A DNA stretch of 64,000 nucleotides, taken from Enterococcus mundtii. GTDB lineage: Bacteria; Bacillota; Bacilli; Lactobacillales; Enterococcaceae. Positions within the stretch are counted from its first letter, which is position 1. Every line of letters starts with the position of its first letter. The DNA is taken from the NCBI RefSeq assembly GCF_002947535.1, contig NZ_PUAP01000016.1, positions 1-64,000 on the forward strand. The letters run 5' to 3'. The translations under genes were made by a program, and so were the position numbers. This document shows positions 16,915 to 26,939 of this stretch, in pieces. The notes under the pieces are model-generated. The model saw only the letters and a program-made list of their open reading frames with translations. It had not been told where the DNA came from and ran no database searches.

Positions 16915-18204
16915 TTAATTGGCTAACTGAGCTTCAACTTGTTTTTGCGTATCTGCCAAAACTTTATCTGCTGATTCACCATTGATGATTCGGCTCAAGG
17001 ATTCTGCCACAACAGATTCAATGGCATAAGTTTCATGTCCATAATTCACTTCAGGGATTTCGGCTGTCCATTTTGAGAAATCATCGAATACTTTTTGATT
17101 ACTGTAAAACTCAGAGGGCTGTTGATAAGCTTCTTGATCATTTGCACTCAACATGGTCGATACTAAGCCGATCTCTTCTGCTAATTTGCCCATCAATTCT
17201 TCATTCGTTGCAAATGTCTTGTCTAAGAAATCTTTCGCATTTTCTTCACCAGCTACGCCCTTGATCACATACCAGCCGGCACCACCCAAGTTGGAAGCTT
17301 GTGCTTTTTGCATGTTAGCAGGTAGAGCTGGAATCGGTGCGATCTTCCACTTACCTGATTGATCTTCTGCTCCTTGGATCGTGGAAGAATACCATGCGCC
17401 AGTTGGTGTAGAAGCAACAGCGCCTGATTGGACCGCCGTAACCCCAGCATTCCAGTCAGATGTTTGTTCGACTAAGTCCTCTTTAAGCAAAGTAGCAAAA
17501 AGTTCTAACCCATATTTCAATGATTCATTATTTTCAATCGTTACTGTTTCTCCGTCTTCCGAGGTATACCATTCTCCTGCCTGTTGCATGATCATGCGCA
17601 CACGACCTAAATCGGAAGGATTGACTTCAGAGATTTTTTTCCCTGTTTTTTCTTTGACGTCTCGTGCAACTTGTAAATAATCATCCCAAGTTAAGTTCTT
17701 CATATCTTCTTCCGAATAACCAGCTTCTTCTAAGATATCTGTCCGATAGAAATTGGCTGTTACACCTGAGTCAAAAGGTACACCATAAATTTTATCGTCT
17801 ACTTTATTGACTGCAAATTTATAAGCGGCAAAGTTACTTTCGTCCACAATATCTGTCAAATCAGCAAAAGCATCTGGGTAAGAAGTCAGGTACCCTTGGA
17901 TGCGGTAGTCTTCGATCAGCACGACATTGGGTAAGCCATCTGTATTTCCACTGGCTAATGCCGTGTTCAATTTTTGTACGATATCATCTTGTGACATCGT
18001 TACCACTTCCACGTCAACATCCTCATTTTCGTAAAACTCTTTGGCTTCATTGACAGCTTTGATATTAAATGCTTCATCCCACGCCCAGACCGTTACTTTA
18101 TCTTCGTTTCCGGAAGCATCACTGGAGGAATTGCCACAACCGGCAAAAAGTGTGACTGCTGCTGTTAAGGCGAAAGCACTAGCTAAGATTTTTTTTAGTT
18201 TCAT
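16915..18204 (-). CDS. Sugar ABC transporter solute-binding lipoprotein (CUT1 family)
   Basis: 429 residues. A lipoprotein signal peptide ends in LFAGC, so Cys23 should be lipidated and the protein anchored outside the membrane. The body has the extracellular solute-binding family 1 pattern: VTVWAWDEAFN near the start, an early IVQKLNTALASGN segment, and a late GGAGWYVIKG strand. GGGTGG precedes ATG 18204; the in-frame GTG a few codons earlier overlaps that site and was rejected. It is first in the importer operon, divergent from the YesN-like regulator, with CRE sites between them. Substrate is probably an alpha- or beta-galactoside, by context only. Confidence 0.85.
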   Translation of the reverse strand: MKLKKILASAFALTAAVTLFAGCGNSSSDASGNEDKVTVWAWDEAFNIKAVNEAKEFYENEDVDVEVVTMSQDDIVQKLNTALASGNTDGLPNVVLIEDYRIQGYLTSYPDAFADLTDIVDESNFAAYKFAVNKVDDKIYGVPFDSGVTANFYRTDILEEAGYSEEDMKNLTWDDYLQVARDVKEKTGKKISEVNPSDLGRVRMIMQQAGEWYTSEDGETVTIENNESLKYGLELFATLLKEDLVEQTSDWNAGVTAVQSGAVASTPTGAWYSSTIQGAEDQSGKWKIAPIPALPANMQKAQASNLGGAGWYVIKGVAGEENAKDFLDKTFATNEELMGKLAEEIGLVSTMLSANDQEAYQQPSEFYSNQKVFDDFSKWTAEIPEVNYGHETYAIESVVAESLSRIINGESADKVLADTQKQVEAQLAN

Positions 18205-18259
18205 TTTTTTACCCACCCTTTTTAGTGTTTGTTTTTCTTACACGCCTATCATAACAGAC

Positions 18260-18274
18260 TTGCAAGCGTTTTCT
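18260..18274 (-). promoter_or_regulatory. CRE (CcpA site), perfect consensus match
   Basis: TTGCAAGCGTTTTCT fits WTGNAANCGNWNNCW at all 15 positions. It lies about 55 bases upstream of the binding-protein start, so glucose repression of the importer through CcpA is expected. Confidence 0.75.
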
Positions 18275-18370
18275 TTATTAATAATCGTTCTCAAGAAAAA
18301 TATCCTAAAATAAGAAAAAAGTACAATTTTGTCGTTTTATGATTTGTTGAATGAAATTTTAGACTTGCTT

Positions 18371-18385
18371 TTGTAAACGTTTCCC
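18371..18385 (+). promoter_or_regulatory. Second CRE-like site before the YesN-like gene
   Basis: TTGTAAACGTTTCCC fits the CRE consensus at 14 of 15 positions. It lies about 45 bases upstream of the regulator's start codon in the divergent intergenic region. Confidence 0.55.
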
Positions 18386-18427
18386 AGTATTTTTAATTTA
18401 CGTACCAAAGGAATAGGGGGAAAAGCA

Positions 18428-19927
18428 TTGAAAAATATCGTATTGATTGATGATGAACAGACCATTCTTTCCGGTCTAAGTACCCTGATTGATTGGCCGG
18501 CCCATGACTTCCATTTGAAAGGGGCTTTTTCAAAACCATTAGAAGCGCTCGAATTCATCAAGCATCAGCCACTTGATATCATCGTAACGGATTTGATGAT
18601 GCCAGACTTAAATGGGATCGAACTGTCTCGATTGATCAAGAAGGAACAGCCTGAAGCAAAAATCTTAGTTCTATCTAGCTACGATGACTTTCAATTGGTC
18701 AAAGATTCATTCAAAGAAGGCGTTTCGGATTATTTACTGAAACCTAAATTGAATCCTAGTGAGTTTTTGGCTTCTCTGAAGAGTCTGGTGGAGCAATCTA
18801 CAGAAGTAAAGAAACCGCGTTTGACAGAACTAGAAAAAATGAGTCAAGTAATTAGCAATTATTTATCCGGAACTTCTCTTGATTTAGGCATGTCACGCGA
18901 ACAATTCCCACATGAGCACTTTTATTTAGTCTATTGTGAAGAAAAGCAATCGGAAAAACAACGTCGGAGTGAACAGTTGATTGCTGAAGCACCACGATAT
19001 ACAAATGATCTCGCCTCTGTCTTCCCTTTTTCTACAACATCAAATGATATTGGTTATTTTATCAATGTCGCTTCGAAGAAGGCATTCGATGAGTTGATTG
19101 AACGATTTCAGCAAGAGCACCAATCAGATTCTTGTCTCTATGTTTTATCTGAAGCACTAGATCTCGAAAATTTTTATTCTGATTTCCTTACGTTGAAGCA
19201 AAAAAGTAACGGACAATACTTTTATCTAACAGATCACTGCGTTATTTATGAAGAGCTACTATCTCCACTTCTCTCTTCTTATGAACAACAAACTAAAAGT
19301 TATTTGACAAAGATCATGAACAAAGATTTTTCGTCCGCCATCGAAGAATTGGAGAGCTATATGAGTCATGTACTTGATCAACGATTGCAACCAAGTTATT
19401 TGAAACATGAGATCATCAATCGACTTTATGCCTTGATCAATGGGATTGCTGACGAACATGAAAAAAGAAAAGAAATCATGACTTTAAAAATCACGATCCC
19501 AGCACAGATCACGCAAGCAGAACGCTGGGATGAGCTAATCTTGATCGTCAATAATACAACGAAGTTATTGCGTGAAGTGACTACTACATTCAGAAAAGAC
19601 AACTCAGATGTGTTGACGTTGATCTATGAGTATGTCCAAGAAAATTATCATCAAGATATCAGTCTACAAACGCTATCCGAAAAATATCATTTTTCTTATA
19701 GTTATTTATCGACGATTTTTACAGAGAAGTATGGGATCAATTTTACGAAGTACCTAAAAAAAGTCCGCATCAATCAAGCAAAACGATTGTTGAAAGAATC
19801 GAATCTTTCATTAAGTGATATTTGTCAGCAAACGGGATTTACTGAAATCGGCTATTTTTCTCGGGTATTCAAAGAAGAAACTGGCTTGACCCCTTCACAA
19901 TATCGTAAAGGAATACTGACCGTATGA
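18428..19927 (+). CDS. YesN-type response regulator, receiver plus AraC DNA-binding domain
   Basis: 499 residues. The N-terminal receiver domain shows DDEQ (acidic pocket), phospho-acceptor Asp55 in VTDLMMPDLNG, the Ser/Thr in LSSYDDF, and Lys in LLKPKLNP. A poorly conserved middle region follows, then a C-terminal AraC-type double helix-turn-helix (TLSEKYHFSYSYLSTIFTEK and a final EIGYFSRVFKEETGLTPSQYR, given here in two parts). It starts at TTG 18428 with GGGGGA 7 bases upstream. It overlaps the kinase gene by 4 bases. The divergent ABC importer operon is its probable target. Confidence 0.87.
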   Translation: MKNIVLIDDEQTILSGLSTLIDWPAHDFHLKGAFSKPLEALEFIKHQPLDIIVTDLMMPDLNGIELSRLIKKEQPEAKILVLSSYDDFQLVKDSFKEGVSDYLLKPKLNPSEFLASLKSLVEQSTEVKKPRLTELEKMSQVISNYLSGTSLDLGMSREQFPHEHFYLVYCEEKQSEKQRRSEQLIAEAPRYTNDLASVFPFSTTSNDIGYFINVASKKAFDELIERFQQEHQSDSCLYVLSEALDLENFYSDFLTLKQKSNGQYFYLTDHCVIYEELLSPLLSSYEQQTKSYLTKIMNKDFSSAIEELESYMSHVLDQRLQPSYLKHEIINRLYALINGIADEHEKRKEIMTLKITIPAQITQAERWDELILIVNNTTKLLREVTTTFRKDNSDVLTLIYEYVQENYHQDISLQTLSEKYHFSYSYLSTIFTEKYGINFTKYLKKVRINQAKRLLKESNLSLSDICQQTGFTEIGYFSRVFKEETGLTPSQYRKGILTV

Positions 19928-21651
19928 TTAAAAAGCTAAGAGAACACGAGCTTTTGACCAAACTTTTGATCATTCTTTTTATTGCTTTATTCACTCAAGC
20001 AGCGACGATTTCTTTGTTCATTTATCAACGCTCAAGAGACGCCTACATTCAACAATTCGATCAATCCAATCGAATGACCTTACAAAAGATCCAACATGAT
20101 TTTGAAACATTGAATGACAATATAGAGAACACGTTGACACTGTTGGCTGAAAGCTCTGCTGTAGAGGGGTATTTCAAAGAAGGGCAACAAACGACTTTGG
20201 AGAAAATCAATCAACTACGGACGGTGCAAAAAATGAATGATTCGTTGGCACCGATCTTTCCAAACATCAAAGATGATATTTTTCTTTTTGGGGAAAATGG
20301 TCGGATGTTCATTAGTAATGACATGGTGAGTGATCTCACTGCCGATGACTTTTTTCAATTAGAATTGATCCAGAAAGTCAATGAAAATCCAACAGCGACA
20401 CAAATGGTCTTTACCCAGTTTGGACTGACGAAACGCGACAAACATTCACCAAGTGTCTTGTTTATCAAAAAGCTTAGATCAACTTTGAACCAAACTTATG
20501 GTTATGCTGTCGTTGCCATCACTTCGGATGAGTTAGCAAAAATATTCAGCCAATCGGTCGACCCGCTAATCACGCAGATCGATTTTGTAACAGATGAGAA
20601 AAAAATCTTTGCTTCGAATGTTGAAAACCGCATTGGAACGACGTTTGATTCATTTGATGAATTAGTCGAACACGAGACGTTGACCAAAGCCAATCAGCGG
20701 ATCACTCGCTTACCACTTTACCGACAAAACTCGGCTTTGGTCAGTGAGGTCAATGTCCACTCGATCGCCGATCAAATGAATGTCATCATCCCGATCATCC
20801 TTTATAATATCGTAACACTGATTTTAGGTGGCATCGTAGTAGCGATCTATTTGAATCGCAACACTCGCTCCATCTATCAATTAGTGGATTCCTTGAACCA
20901 AATCAAAGAACCCGTAGCAGCTACTGTTCCGATCCAAGGGACGTATGAGATCCGGACACTCGCTACTACGATCAATCAGCTGCTAACAACGATCAGTAAC
21001 AATCATACGCAATCTTTACAAAATGAACAGAAAAAGCGGACATTGGAAATCCAAGCGATGCAAGCCCAGATCCAGCCTCATTTTATATATAATACGTTAA
21101 CTAGCCTCAAATTTTTAGTGTGGCAACAAGAAAATGAAAAAGCAGTCGCAGGCATCGACAGTTTTATCGACCTCTTGCGCAGTACGATCGGTAATAAAAA
21201 TGAGATTATCCCTGTGGAAGAAGAACTGAACAGTGTCAAAAGTTATATTGCGATCTTGACACTGCGTTATGGTGATGCGATCTCAACCAAAATCATGGTA
21301 CCTGAAGAACTTTATTCTTTGTATATGCCCAATATGATCATCCAACCGATCATCGAAAATGCTTATTTACATGCGTTTCAAACGAAGAAAAGTGGCTTCA
21401 TCACTTTGTATGGAATGATCAGAGAGGATAAATTGACGTTTGAAGTCATGGATACAGGTGATGGCTTTGATACGGAACAGCCAACGAAAAATAGAGACTA
21501 TTTTTCAGGCATCGGCAGCAAAAATGTCCATGAACGAATCCAATTACTTTATGGTGAAGGTTATGGCTTGCACATTGATTCGGTACTCGGCGTGGGGACA
21601 TCGGTAACGATCACGTTACCGATCATAAAAAAGGAGGATAAAACTGAGTGA
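19924..21651 (+). CDS. YesM-type sensor histidine kinase
   Basis: 575 residues. Transmembrane helix at about residues 15-35, an extracellular sensor domain of about 250 residues, a second helix near 290-312, and a HAMP linker. The His-kinase domain of the LytS/YesM type has phospho-acceptor His386 in QIQPHFIYN, and the ATPase has NxxE-type (PIIENAYLHAF) and Gly-rich (DTGDGF, GIGSKNVHERI) boxes. It forms a two-component system with the preceding regulator (ATGA overlap). Such pairs sense extracellular carbohydrate, often with the neighbouring binding protein, and activate the importer. Confidence 0.87.
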   Translation: MIKKLREHELLTKLLIILFIALFTQAATISLFIYQRSRDAYIQQFDQSNRMTLQKIQHDFETLNDNIENTLTLLAESSAVEGYFKEGQQTTLEKINQLRTVQKMNDSLAPIFPNIKDDIFLFGENGRMFISNDMVSDLTADDFFQLELIQKVNENPTATQMVFTQFGLTKRDKHSPSVLFIKKLRSTLNQTYGYAVVAITSDELAKIFSQSVDPLITQIDFVTDEKKIFASNVENRIGTTFDSFDELVEHETLTKANQRITRLPLYRQNSALVSEVNVHSIADQMNVIIPIILYNIVTLILGGIVVAIYLNRNTRSIYQLVDSLNQIKEPVAATVPIQGTYEIRTLATTINQLLTTISNNHTQSLQNEQKKRTLEIQAMQAQIQPHFIYNTLTSLKFLVWQQENEKAVAGIDSFIDLLRSTIGNKNEIIPVEEELNSVKSYIAILTLRYGDAISTKIMVPEELYSLYMPNMIIQPIIENAYLHAFQTKKSGFITLYGMIREDKLTFEVMDTGDGFDTEQPTKNRDYFSGIGSKNVHERIQLLYGEGYGLHIDSVLGVGTSVTITLPIIKKEDKTE

Positions 21652-21734
21652 ACGTGGAAACAGAAACAACCTCTTCAAAAAAATCGGGCGAAACACTTCT
21701 TTCTTGACCTTCAAGTATCACCCGCAACTCATAA

Positions 21735-21771
21735 ACCCTCTAAAAAACCATGCTTCGGATTTTTAGAGGGT
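21735..21771. terminator. Bidirectional terminator between kinase and lacM
   Basis: ACCCTCTAAAAAACC (21735-21749) pairs with GGATTTTTAGAGGGT (21757-21771) at 14 of 15 positions with a 7-base loop. It separates two convergent transcripts, so it can end both the yesMN-like mRNA and the aga-lacL-lacM mRNA. Confidence 0.8.
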
Positions 21772-21796
21772 ACTATTTTTGATTTTACGATTTAAA

Positions 21797-22750
21797 TTAT
21801 TTAATGATAAAACTGAATTCGTGGTCTTCTTCACCACTAATATGATAAGCTTCTTCGACATCCGCTCCCCAAGAATCGATGCCGCCGACGCCTCGAACTT
21901 TTGCCAACATCGTGACAACCGTTCGACGTTCTGGAGGCAGCTCTTCAATGTGTGTCGCCTGTTCTAATTCTTCTGCTTTAAACGGTAGTGCCGCAAAAGC
22001 AAATGGTGAATCCTTTTGTTCAAATCGTAAGGAAAACTCTTCCTGACTTTTATCTGCATTGTTCAATGTGGTATTACGAGTGATCTCTAACCACTTGGTA
22101 TCCATATGGACGCCACAATCTTGTGGCACCAAATAAGGTGGGATCGGTAACCCTTTTACATGATAAATCCCAGGTATGCCACCAGCTTTTCGGTCCGGAT
22201 AAGTTTCACCTGACAGCCCTTCGTAATCGAAATGAGTGGCTTTCGTTGGCATGATCATGCGAAATCCTATTACTGGCAGTTCGGGTAATCCTTCTTTGCC
22301 ATGATAGTGCATGTTCACGTGGAGATCCCCTTGTTCATTGACACGATATGTCATATCGACGGTCGTTTGTGGTGTCGTATTGATTGCTAATGTGAAGGTG
22401 ATCTCGGCTGTATTCGCATACTCTTGATTGCTGTAACGATTATTGACTGGTGCGATCGGTAGTTCAATGGCTTGATCGTTTATTGCAACTTGGATTGCTT
22501 CCACTTTTAGATACAACCCTGCCCCAAGCCACATACTGGAGCGATAACCAAAGCCATTTCCTCGATCATTATCTGTCAATGCTCGCCAAAAAGTCGGTTG
22601 CGTTTCACGATAAAGCCATTCTTTCCCATTCTTTTTGAGGGATTCCAAACCGCCTCGTGTGTAGGAAAAGATATAATGTTTTCCTTCTGTTTTGATTCCT
22701 AAGGTGCAGTCGCCATAAATGATCCTCAATTTAGGAGCTGTATTTGCCAT
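21797..22750 (-). CDS. lacM: Beta-galactosidase small subunit LacM
   Basis: 317 residues, corresponding to the C-terminal beta-sandwich (Bgal_small_N) part of single-chain GH2 beta-galactosidases. Seen: WLYRETQPTFWRALTDNDRG near residue 45, which contributes to the active site, and GCGVHMDTKWLEI-like text (here DCGVHMDTKWLEI). The length is usual for LacM of lactic acid bacteria. It overlaps the end of lacL by 20 bases. AGGAGG lies 12 bases before the ATG, a long spacing that suggests coupling to lacL translation. It makes a heterodimer with LacL that hydrolyses lactose in the cytosol. Confidence 0.9.
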   Translation of the reverse strand: MANTAPKLRIIYGDCTLGIKTEGKHYIFSYTRGGLESLKKNGKEWLYRETQPTFWRALTDNDRGNGFGYRSSMWLGAGLYLKVEAIQVAINDQAIELPIAPVNNRYSNQEYANTAEITFTLAINTTPQTTVDMTYRVNEQGDLHVNMHYHGKEGLPELPVIGFRMIMPTKATHFDYEGLSGETYPDRKAGGIPGIYHVKGLPIPPYLVPQDCGVHMDTKWLEITRNTTLNNADKSQEEFSLRFEQKDSPFAFAALPFKAEELEQATHIEELPPERRTVVTMLAKVRGVGGIDSWGADVEEAYHISGEEDHEFSFIIK

Positions 22751-24608
22751 AATAGTATCTTACCTCCTGTAATGCTGGTTTTTCTTGTCCATTTGCAAAA
22801 ACGATGCCATTTCCTGAAAACTCATAATCACTTGGACGATCATCAAAATCGCCGCCGTAACGCATGACTTTGCGATTTGTCACTGGATCGATCATTTCAA
22901 GCGCTTGATCTTTAAAATCCCAAATATAACCGCCTTGATACATCTCATATTTGTCTAATAGTGCCATATAAGACCCTAACCCACCTAACGAATTTCCCAT
23001 ATCGTGCATGTACTCGCATAAGATATATGGTTTATCTGCTTGGTTCTCTAGATAATCAGCCACCGCCGCAGGTGTTGCATACATACTACTTTTCATATCA
23101 GACACAGAAGCTTCAAATGCAGGATCGACATAATTGCCCTCATAATGCACCAAACGGTCTGGATCAACCTCCTTGAAGTATTCATTCATCAAGCGAATAT
23201 TCTCCCCTACATAAGACTCGTTGCCTAAGGACCAGAACAAGATACTGGTGTGGTTTTTGAAGGTTTCAAAATTGGTTTTTGCACGATCCAGCACCACTTC
23301 TCGCCATTGCGGGATTCCTCTTGGCACGTTATAAGATGCCTCAAAAGCACCCATTTTTTGCCACGAACCATGTGATTCTAAATTGGTTTCCGCCATCACG
23401 TGGATACCTGCTTGGTCGCAGAGGAAATACCAAGGAATCTGGTTTGGATAATGTGAGGTCCGCACACCATTGATGTTGGCATTTTTAATCACTGCCAGAT
23501 CCTTTTCCATGTCAGCTAAAGTGATCGCCCGTCCTGTTTTTTCACTCCACTCATGACGATTGACGCCATTGATGATCAAGCGTTTTCCATTCAGATACAT
23601 CACTTTATCTTTTAACTCGATCTTGCGAAACCCGAATGGATACTCGACATATTCAGTCACTCCGTTACCATCACTGGTTTCGATTTCCAATGTGTAGAGA
23701 TTTGGTGAAAAATGATCCCATAACACCACTTCACCTAGATCCATGCTAAGCTGCATCGTTTCGGCGATCGTATGCTTTTCTTCATAGATCGTTTGCTTGT
23801 CTAAATCAAGGACTCTCACCTCTAAGTCACTTTCAACAGCGAGATTTTCAAAAGACAAGGACACATCCAATTTCCCTTTTTGATACGTGTCATCTAATTG
23901 AGGGCGTAACCACAAGTCTTCTAAATGATTCTTGCCACGAGCAATCAAGACGACATCCCGAAAAATCCCAAAGAAACGGAAAAAATCTTGGTCTTCTAAA
24001 AAGGCAGCTGTGCTACGTTTGTGGACTTCGACTGCCAAACGATTCTCTTCTTCTAGATAAGGAGTTAAATCAAATTCCGACGGTGTAAAAGAATCTTCTG
24101 CATAACCAACGAAATGACCATTCAACCACACATACATGGCTTGTTCGACACCTTCAAAACGAATCGTGATGTCTTTTCCTATCAATCCTTCTGCCAATTG
24201 GAAAGTCGTGACATAAGAACCCACTGGATTTTCTTCAGCTTGAGAGAACATCCCTGCCATTTCCTTTTCTGAAGCAGTTGTATAAGCAGGACGACGAAAC
24301 TCATGACCTTCCCATGGATACATCGTGTTGATGTAATGGATCTTATCGTAATCACTTAGTTCAATGTGTCCAGGTACATGGATCATGTCGAATGAATGAT
24401 CGTCAAACTTTTGTTCAAAAAAATCTTTTGGGCGTTTTTCCGCATTTTCAGAAAAACAAAAACGCCATTCACCATTTAGCGACTGTATGCGAGAGCTTTG
24501 ACTTCTCGTTTCTTCTTTTGAAGCGTAGACCGTATGATCGCTATGCGCCTTTCGTTGATTCACTCGAAAAACTTGTGGATCATCTAACCAATCAATTGAT
24601 GCTTGCAT
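22731..24608 (-). CDS. lacL: Beta-galactosidase large subunit LacL (GH2)
   Basis: 625 residues, the usual LacL length. The GH2 sugar-binding, immunoglobulin-like and TIM-barrel domains follow in order. The acid/base Glu464 lies in WSLGNES and the nucleophile Glu532 in LCEYMHDMGNS; the substrate-binding text GVNRHEW and GVRTSHYPN are also present. The heterodimer with LacM hydrolyses lactose and related beta-galactosides in the cytosol. Its start overlaps the end of the alpha-galactosidase gene by 17 bases, so the order is aga-lacL-lacM in one transcript. Confidence 0.93.
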   Translation of the reverse strand: MQASIDWLDDPQVFRVNQRKAHSDHTVYASKEETRSQSSRIQSLNGEWRFCFSENAEKRPKDFFEQKFDDHSFDMIHVPGHIELSDYDKIHYINTMYPWEGHEFRRPAYTTASEKEMAGMFSQAEENPVGSYVTTFQLAEGLIGKDITIRFEGVEQAMYVWLNGHFVGYAEDSFTPSEFDLTPYLEEENRLAVEVHKRSTAAFLEDQDFFRFFGIFRDVVLIARGKNHLEDLWLRPQLDDTYQKGKLDVSLSFENLAVESDLEVRVLDLDKQTIYEEKHTIAETMQLSMDLGEVVLWDHFSPNLYTLEIETSDGNGVTEYVEYPFGFRKIELKDKVMYLNGKRLIINGVNRHEWSEKTGRAITLADMEKDLAVIKNANINGVRTSHYPNQIPWYFLCDQAGIHVMAETNLESHGSWQKMGAFEASYNVPRGIPQWREVVLDRAKTNFETFKNHTSILFWSLGNESYVGENIRLMNEYFKEVDPDRLVHYEGNYVDPAFEASVSDMKSSMYATPAAVADYLENQADKPYILCEYMHDMGNSLGGLGSYMALLDKYEMYQGGYIWDFKDQALEMIDPVTNRKVMRYGGDFDDRPSDYEFSGNGIVFANGQEKPALQEVRYYYGKYSS

Positions 24609-26826
24609 TTTCTTCTTCCTTTCCTGTAGCTATTTTTTCAAAGTGCAACATTTCCGTTTGAAAATCGCCATAAAAATCAGGGAAATAAAGCCCCATCGTC
24701 ATTAACTCCGAGCCTGAATAAATCAATGAACTTTTACGTTCACGATACATCCCCTCCTTTAAATCAACTAAACGGATCTCATGGAAAAGCGGTTGTCCAG
24801 AAGTTAATCGTCGTGCCATAAAGACAACGATCTCCTTTTTATTTGGAGAAACAAATTGCCACGCCGCAATATTTTGTTCAAAGGGATTTTCTAAGCGGTC
24901 AAATTTCCCTTGCTGGACTGTCTGCCGAATTGCTTTATACGTGCTGATCTGTTCTTTGATGATCCTCTTTTCTTGTTCGTCTAATGCGGTCAAATCTAGT
25001 TCATAACCAAATACCCCGCTCATCGCGACATCCCCGCGTGTCTTTAAATCTGTCACACGGCCACTTTGGTGGTTAGGTGATGCGGAGACGTGGGCACCCA
25101 TGGAAGAAATCGGGTAGCCAAGACTCGTGCCGTATTGGATGTCGATCCGTTCCATTGCATCGGTATTGTCACTTGTCCAGGATTGTGGCATATAATAAAG
25201 GATGCCTGCGTCAAACCGACCACCGCCACCTGAACATCCCTCCCATAAGATATCTGGGTAAGCTGTGGTCAACTCTTCTAATAGCTCATATAATCCTAAA
25301 ACATAGCGGTGATAGACCTCTCCTTGATTGTCCACGTATGCAGAGTAAACATCTGATAAGGAGCGATTCATATCCCATTTGATATAATCGATCGGTACCT
25401 CATCCAAAATCTTTCGCAACTGCTGACTGATCGAATCTCGCACTTCTTTTCGTGTAAAATCCAGAACAAATTGAGAGCGAGATGCCGCCGGTGTACGTGC
25501 CGGTTCTTGCATCAAATAATCAGGTGTCTGACGGTATAAGTCAGAATCAATCGAGATCATTTCAGGTTCGACCCATAGACCAAATTTTAGCCCTTTTTCA
25601 TGAGCGTACTCTGCAATGCCTTTCAAACCATTCGCCAATTTCCCTTCATATTCGAACCAGTCACCTAAAGACGAAGTATCCGCATCTCTTTTCCCAAACC
25701 AACCGTCATCTAAGACGAACATTTCCATACCTAGTGCTGCTGCTTCATCGATCAGTGCTTCGATTTTTTTACTAGTAAAGTCAAAATAAGTCGCTTCCCA
25801 ATTATTGACTAAAATTGGTCGTGGTTCATACTGATGTTTCCCACGTGCTACACGTTCTCGCAATAAGGTATGGTGTATGTGGCTCATTCCATTTAATCCC
25901 TCGTCTGAATAAGAAAGGATCATTTCAGGAGTTTGAAACTCAGCTTCGGCTGAAAGTTGCCATTGGAACTGATACGCATTAATGCCACCAACGATTCTTA
26001 CTTGGTCGATTTGATCTTTTTCGATCTCGAATGCATGATTGCCAGAATAGATAAACTGTAGACCAATTGCCTCTCCAAGACTTTCCGTCGTATGGGTATG
26101 TGTCAAAGCGATAAAATTGTTCATTTGATGACTACTACTTCCTCGCCGACTTTCAAAAGATTTCACCCCCTCAGTGATCCGTTGTCTTGAAATCAAACGC
26201 TCTCTAGCGTGGGCTCCAGGTAAGGCAATCACTTCAGTAAATCTGCCTGAATTCGTCAAATCTAATTGAAAAGAAGCTGCTTTATCTAACCAGATCGTTT
26301 GGTTAGTTTGATTACGATATTTCACAGAACGGATGATCGCACCACGTTTTTCGTAGATCGTATAAAAGAGATCCACGTAGATCGGCAACTCCCGATCTTT
26401 TAATGTGATACACAACGTTTGTGCTTCCTGTTCCTCCAATACATAGGTTTGTGGTAAACCGGAAAGCTTTGGTTTACCTTGGATGATTTGATACGTTTCA
26501 TATCTTAAATCAAGCAAGCTAGACCCATTCTCACGTGTGATGATCGTGGCAGGTATGCGATAATCCATACTTCCGTGTCCTGAAAATTCTTGTGGCAGAG
26601 TATCTTTTGAAAATGCTCGCTCATCATGCAAAGGAACATTTCCTGAAAAACCGCGATCTCTTCTTGGATATTTTTTGTTATCCGTATAATTGCTCACTTT
26701 CTTACCAAAATGGACATGCGTCAACACACCAGATTCTTCGATTTTCATCACATAAGAAATCAATGGATTCGACAAATGAAAAACATTTGTTTCTGAATCG
26801 AATACAATCAGTGATTTTCTTTTCAT
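24592..26826 (-). CDS. aga: Alpha-galactosidase, glycoside hydrolase family 36
   Basis: 744 residues, typical for GH36 group I enzymes. An N-terminal beta-sandwich is followed by a TIM barrel and a small C-terminal beta domain. The nucleophile is Asp485 in KWDMNRSL, and the acid/base Asp553 lies in SWTSDNTDA. The substrate loop is seen as EGCSGGGGRFDAG, and FVLDDGWFG is also present. It releases galactose from melibiose, raffinose or stachyose taken up by the adjacent importer. No signal peptide, so it is cytosolic. GAGGTGAAGAA precedes the ATG. First gene of aga-lacLM, behind a repressible promoter with a CRE site in the leader. Confidence 0.93.
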   Translation of the reverse strand: MKRKSLIVFDSETNVFHLSNPLISYVMKIEESGVLTHVHFGKKVSNYTDNKKYPRRDRGFSGNVPLHDERAFSKDTLPQEFSGHGSMDYRIPATIITRENGSSLLDLRYETYQIIQGKPKLSGLPQTYVLEEQEAQTLCITLKDRELPIYVDLFYTIYEKRGAIIRSVKYRNQTNQTIWLDKAASFQLDLTNSGRFTEVIALPGAHARERLISRQRITEGVKSFESRRGSSSHQMNNFIALTHTHTTESLGEAIGLQFIYSGNHAFEIEKDQIDQVRIVGGINAYQFQWQLSAEAEFQTPEMILSYSDEGLNGMSHIHHTLLRERVARGKHQYEPRPILVNNWEATYFDFTSKKIEALIDEAAALGMEMFVLDDGWFGKRDADTSSLGDWFEYEGKLANGLKGIAEYAHEKGLKFGLWVEPEMISIDSDLYRQTPDYLMQEPARTPAASRSQFVLDFTRKEVRDSISQQLRKILDEVPIDYIKWDMNRSLSDVYSAYVDNQGEVYHRYVLGLYELLEELTTAYPDILWEGCSGGGGRFDAGILYYMPQSWTSDNTDAMERIDIQYGTSLGYPISSMGAHVSASPNHQSGRVTDLKTRGDVAMSGVFGYELDLTALDEQEKRIIKEQISTYKAIRQTVQQGKFDRLENPFEQNIAAWQFVSPNKKEIVVFMARRLTSGQPLFHEIRLVDLKEGMYRERKSSLIYSGSELMTMGLYFPDFYGDFQTEMLHFEKIATGKEEENASIN

Positions 26827-26847
26827 TTCTTCACCTCACAAATTTTT

Positions 26848-26862
26848 AGAAACCGTTTACTT
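26848..26862 (-). promoter_or_regulatory. CRE-like site downstream of the aga promoter
   Basis: Read on the minus strand, the site fits the CRE consensus at 14 of 15 positions. It lies just downstream of the predicted transcription start and 22 bases before the aga start codon, a position where CcpA blocks elongation. Confidence 0.55.
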
Positions 26863-26875
26863 TTTAACTAACTCC

Positions 26876-26905
26876 TGTATACTGTTTACTAAACATATTT
26901 GTCAA
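26876..26905 (-). promoter_or_regulatory. aga-lacLM promoter with operator in the spacer
   Basis: TTGACA (26900-26905, minus) and TATACA (26876-26881) are 18 bases apart. The near-palindrome GTTTACTAAAC (26884-26894) fills the spacer, and a related CCGTTTAC half-site lies at 26853-26860. This is a plausible operator for the divergent LacI-family repressor, placed so that binding excludes RNA polymerase. Confidence 0.65.
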
Positions 26906-26939
26906 TAACTTTTTTTATATTTTTTAAAGGGGTGATTTT

